Shown piece after piece: positions 5,119 through 7,221 of a stretch of DNA of 7,221 nucleotides. The stretch comes from an uncultured Lachnospiraceae bacterium (GTDB taxonomy: Bacteria > Bacillota > Clostridia > Lachnospirales > Lachnospiraceae). The DNA lies in contig CAJTXH010000130.1 in assembly GCA_910580005.1 (NCBI GenBank), positions 1-7,221 of the forward strand. Reading direction: 5' to 3'. Within the stretch, counting starts at the first letter, position 1; each line of letters starts with the position of its first letter. The notes beneath the pieces were generated by a model. It had not been told where the DNA came from. It ran no database searches and was given only the letters and a program-made list of their open reading frames with translations. A program made the translations under genes and the position numbers.

Positions 5119-5925
5119 TTAGTATTCCTGCAAAACCTTTAAAGCATGTTTTGGAATAAGGCACTCAAAATGTTCTTTGCAGTATTGTTCTGCATATGGC
5201 TGGTTTACACAAAGTTCACCATATTCTTTGATATAATTGCAAAGGTTGTCAAATTCACTGACTTTAAGCTTGCCTTTCTTTATAAAAAGGTAGTAGTCAC
5301 CCAGGACCTTGTCCTTATACACACGGCTTGTCACAGGTTTGCTGTATGAAACTGTAGATGCAAAAAATTCCAGGTCATGCAGTGAATTAAAGCGGAAAAG
5401 CTTTGCAGCAGATAGTTTTTTCTTTTCTTTTTCATGTGTTATCCTTTCAATTTCTTTTAAATGCTTCTGGTAAGCGGCCTTGTCTGCTTCTGTAAACTTC
5501 CTGCCGCCAGTTTTGTTCAGTTCATCAATATTTTCTGACATATGTACATCCTGGACAGCAGCACTGCCCTTGTCACCCTGCCAGTCCTGCAAAAGCCCGT
5601 TAATAACTGTTTCAACAGAAGACTCGTCTATCATACCTGCCAGATTCTGCAAATGGTGCAGCACATTCTGCAGGTTTTCATCACCATGGTCTGAAAATGT
5701 AATCATAAGTGAATTATCCGGCATACGCATAAGCTGCATTGAAATCATGCCGCTTTCAACCTCATAGCCTACCTCTTCTTCTGCACGTTCCACAATCTGC
5801 TCTAAAAAAGCCCTTGATTTCTCCTGGTTTGTAAAAAAATCTTCTATCTCGAATCCATATTCATTCATTTCTTCTTCTGTCATACGGCACTGTACTGTAT
5901 TTTTATCAATGCGTTGAAAATCCAT
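5119..5925 (-). CDS. mecA: Adaptor protein MecA for the ClpC protease
   Basis: MecA delivers substrates to the ClpCP protease and promotes ClpC assembly. In Bacillus its best-known target is the competence factor ComK. This 268-residue protein has the family N-terminal domain (1 to about 80: MDFQRIDKNTVQCRMTEEEM, then GFEIEDFF and a C-terminal strand SLMITFS), a charged and probably flexible linker (about 115-170), and the C-terminal ClpC-binding domain (about 172-268: LFRFNSLHDLEFFA, YLFIKKG, EYGE). It is longer than the roughly 218-residue B. subtilis protein, mainly in the linker. The start is secure: AGGAGG sits 7 bases before the ATG and a good promoter lies just upstream. It is the first gene of the operon and 27 bp ahead of the inactive signal peptidase paralogue. 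It is a soluble cytosolic protein. Confidence 0.93.
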   Translation of the reverse strand: MDFQRIDKNTVQCRMTEEEMNEYGFEIEDFFTNQEKSRAFLEQIVERAEEEVGYEVESGMISMQLMRMPDNSLMITFSDHGDENLQNVLHHLQNLAGMIDESSVETVINGLLQDWQGDKGSAAVQDVHMSENIDELNKTGGRKFTEADKAAYQKHLKEIERITHEKEKKKLSAAKLFRFNSLHDLEFFASTVSYSKPVTSRVYKDKVLGDYYLFIKKGKLKVSEFDNLCNYIKEYGELCVNQPYAEQYCKEHFECLIPKHALKVLQEY

Positions 5926-5954
5926 TCTATAACCTCCTTATACTGCTTACCTAT

Positions 5955-5983
5955 ATCTTAACCCCTGTTTGCAAATATGTCAA
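5955..5983 (-). promoter_or_regulatory. Sigma-A-type promoter of the mecA operon
   Basis: On the minus strand a perfect -35 box TTGACA (5983-5978) is followed by a 17-bp spacer and the -10 box TAAGAT (5960-5955, 4 of 6 consensus). Transcription would start near 5948. This gives a leader of about 22 bases that contains the mecA Shine-Dalgarno TAAGGAGGTT (5940-5931). No other intergenic promoter of this quality was seen ahead of the downstream genes. Confidence 0.8.
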
Positions 5984-6003
5984 CTTGTGAATTGCTTCCA
6001 TGC

Positions 6004-6034
6004 ATAGTTTTTGAACTATTTAATTACTAATTAC
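6004..6034. repeat. Short inverted and direct repeats upstream of the mecA promoter
   Basis: ATAGTT (6004-6009) and AACTAT (6014-6019) form a perfect 6-bp inverted repeat with a 4-base centre, about 20 bp upstream of the -35 box. TAATTAC occurs twice in tandem right beside it (6021-6034). The placement suits an operator or an upstream promoter element, but AT-rich DNA yields such repeats by chance and no known binding motif is recognised. Confidence 0.3.
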
Positions 6035-6129
6035 AGCTGGTTACATTCGAGTATTTTTGACATATTTTGTACCGAAAATACCAGTTTAAGATTTCTTTAT
6101 TCCATATCTGGCAGTGCCATGTCTGTTCT

Positions 6130-6158
6130 AAGCTTTTTTATTACAAAAACTTCAGCTT
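6130..6158 (-). repeat. Stem-loop just after the AAA-like/PD-(D/E)XK gene
   Basis: On the minus strand AAGCT (6158-6154) and TTTTT (6149-6145) pair with AAAAA (6139-6135) and AGCTT (6134-6130), with a 4-base bulge and a 5-base loop. It begins 2 bp past the stop codon of the upstream gene. No T tract follows the 3' arm, so it may be a weak terminator or an mRNA 3'-end stabiliser. The rest of the 235-bp gap (5926-6160) holds only the promoter and repeats listed here. Confidence 0.35.
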
Positions 6159-6160
6159 TA

Positions 6161-7221
6161 TTATCCTATTAAAACTTCCTTTCCTTTAAATGCAAACCCA
6201 TAATGACGTATCCTGTCTTTTGTAATCCCACGTGAGATAAGTTCTGCATCATAATTTTTTTCATAAATCTGTTTTAATGCATTTTCTACTGTATCACAAA
6301 GGTTTTTGTCTTTTCTTGGGTTAAAAACTTTAAACTCTATAATAATTGCATCATCATAACTGTTTTTTGGCTGCATCATTACATCATACCGTCCAAAACC
6401 ACTCTGCCTGTTGGACCTGATATAATAACGTTCTGCCATGTCAACTATTAAACCCAGGACGAAACCATGGTAAAAACGTTCAGGCTGTGTTTTTTCTGAT
6501 GGTTTGTTTCCTGTATCAAAACTGCTGAACATTTCTTCTGATACATCATTTATAAACTGGTTCATATAATCCAGGTCACCAGCTAAAAGCGCCTCCTTAA
6601 AACCATTGTATGAAGTTAAATATTCCGGGAACCAGCCTGAAACCATATTTTTAAACATAAGGCTTGTTTCATAATTAGTAACCCCAAGTTTATAATGGAA
6701 TTTCCCACTGTTATGGTTTAAATGCCTGGATAATGGTTTTAAATAACCACTTGCAACAAGCAGGCTCCATACCGCTCCCTCTGCACTTTCCAGCTGGTCA
6801 AATACAACCTGTTCTTCAAGGTCTGTTTCTAGGTATCTGCCTGCAAGCAAATCTTCCATCTGCATTTTCATCTTTGGTGTACCAGCCATAATTAAACCAG
6901 AAACCAGTTTATTTGAAGATGTGTCTGCCCAGTATGTCCCATATTCTCCAGAATCAAGGAATTTTGTAATTGACCATGGATTATAAATATCTGCTATATT
7001 TCCAAAAACAAAACCATCATACCATTTTTTAACCTCTTCTTTTTCTGCCGGAAGCCCTCTTTCATCCAGCGCATTAAAAACTTCTTCCTCTGTAAAACCA
7101 AATGATGTACAATATTTTTTAGATGTTGTAGTAACCACCTCTAAATTGTTCAAATCTGAAAATATAGATTCCTTGCTCACCCTTGTGATACCTGTTAAAA
7201 GCCCCCTCTCAAGGTATGGGT
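6161..7221 (-). CDS. AAA-ATPase-like protein with C-terminal PD-(D/E)XK nuclease domain (DUF1703 type), 5' end outside the window
   Basis: The frame stays open to the right edge, so about 352 C-terminal residues are visible and the start is missing. The GTG at 7180 lies inside conserved sequence (LLTGITRVSKESIFSDLNN) and is not the true start. That segment is the end of the AAA-ATPase-like domain. Then come WYDGFVFG and YNPWSI (residues 53-60 and 66-71 counted from 7180), YWADTSSNKLV, and the C-terminal nuclease-like domain with GRYDVMM (D266), AIIIEFKV (E282-x-K284), ALKQIYEKNY and HYGFAFKGKEV. The D...ExK pattern is the PD-(D/E)XK signature. Such proteins are often multicopy in Lachnospiraceae and Bacteroidetes. 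Their function is unproven, and mobile-element or defence-like roles are only suspected. It is separated from mecA by a gap with its own promoter, so it is probably not in the operon. Confidence 0.88.
   Translation of the reverse strand, partial: PYLERGLLTGITRVSKESIFSDLNNLEVVTTTSKKYCTSFGFTEEEVFNALDERGLPAEKEEVKKWYDGFVFGNIADIYNPWSITKFLDSGEYGTYWADTSSNKLVSGLIMAGTPKMKMQMEDLLAGRYLETDLEEQVVFDQLESAEGAVWSLLVASGYLKPLSRHLNHNSGKFHYKLGVTNYETSLMFKNMVSGWFPEYLTSYNGFKEALLAGDLDYMNQFINDVSEEMFSSFDTGNKPSEKTQPERFYHGFVLGLIVDMAERYYIRSNRQSGFGRYDVMMQPKNSYDDAIIIEFKVFNPRKDKNLCDTVENALKQIYEKNYDAELISRGITKDRIRHYGFAFKGKEVLIG

Noticed and set aside
1488..5767. Several plus-strand open frames opposite the operon genes
   Set aside because: All are antisense to genes with strong family motifs, lack ribosome-binding sites and have hydrophobic, low-complexity translations typical of shadow frames.
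6108..6118. TGGCAGTGCCA palindrome in the intergenic gap
   Set aside because: The usable stem is only 4 bp around a 3-base loop, with no T tract or known operator match. It is too short to support a feature.
7178..7180. GTG as start of the AAA-like/PD-(D/E)XK protein
   Set aside because: The frame continues upstream with conserved residues (YLERGLLTGITR) to the window edge, so the gene is truncated by the window.

Overview
The window looks like a chromosomal housekeeping block from a low-GC, Gram-positive anaerobe, most likely a Lachnospiraceae-type member of the Clostridia. The reasons are AT-rich genes with heavy use of the ATA isoleucine codon, strong Shine-Dalgarno sites, a MecA adaptor, an rbgA-rnhB-ylqH order like that of Bacillus subtilis, and a member of the AAA-ATPase-like/PD-(D/E)XK family that is common in gut and rumen Lachnospiraceae. 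The taxonomic call is inference from gene content, not from a marker gene.

Layout, reading leftwards because every convincing gene is on the minus strand. At the right edge is the C-terminal part of an AAA-ATPase-like protein with a PD-(D/E)XK nuclease domain (7221-6161, its start lies outside the window). A 235-bp gap holds a stem-loop and then a good sigma-A-type promoter (5983-5955). Eight closely spaced genes follow: mecA (ClpC adaptor), a signal peptidase I paralogue that lacks both catalytic residues, rbgA/ylqF (50S assembly GTPase), a catalytically intact signal peptidase I with a long cytoplasmic N-terminus, rnhB (RNase HII), a ylqH-like orphan FlhB C-terminal domain, yraN (PD-(D/E)XK-fold protein) and pgeF/yfiH (laccase-domain purine-nucleoside enzyme). 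Gaps are 11-61 bp and a clear intrinsic terminator (230-199) lies 12 bp past pgeF, so the set reads as one operon. A weaker terminator-like hairpin between the dead signal peptidase and rbgA may attenuate the distal genes.

The genes combine envelope protein maturation (two signal peptidases), ribosome assembly (RbgA), genome upkeep (RNase HII, possibly YraN), regulated proteolysis (MecA) and cell-wall/purine editing (PgeF). This mix is ordinary for Firmicutes. Part of the order (rbgA-rnhB-ylqH) is conserved in Bacillus, and nothing requires the products to work in one pathway.

The left 198 bases hold no gene I can support. They contain a 60%-GC block (1-60) that can fold into hairpins on the plus strand, and an imperfect 15-bp inverted repeat (91-106 and 178-192). 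The most interesting observation is the dead/live signal peptidase pair around rbgA. Next are a probable AUA start codon for yraN and the unexplained GC-rich block at the left edge. I found no CRISPR array, tRNA, rRNA, transposase or clearly new multi-gene system.
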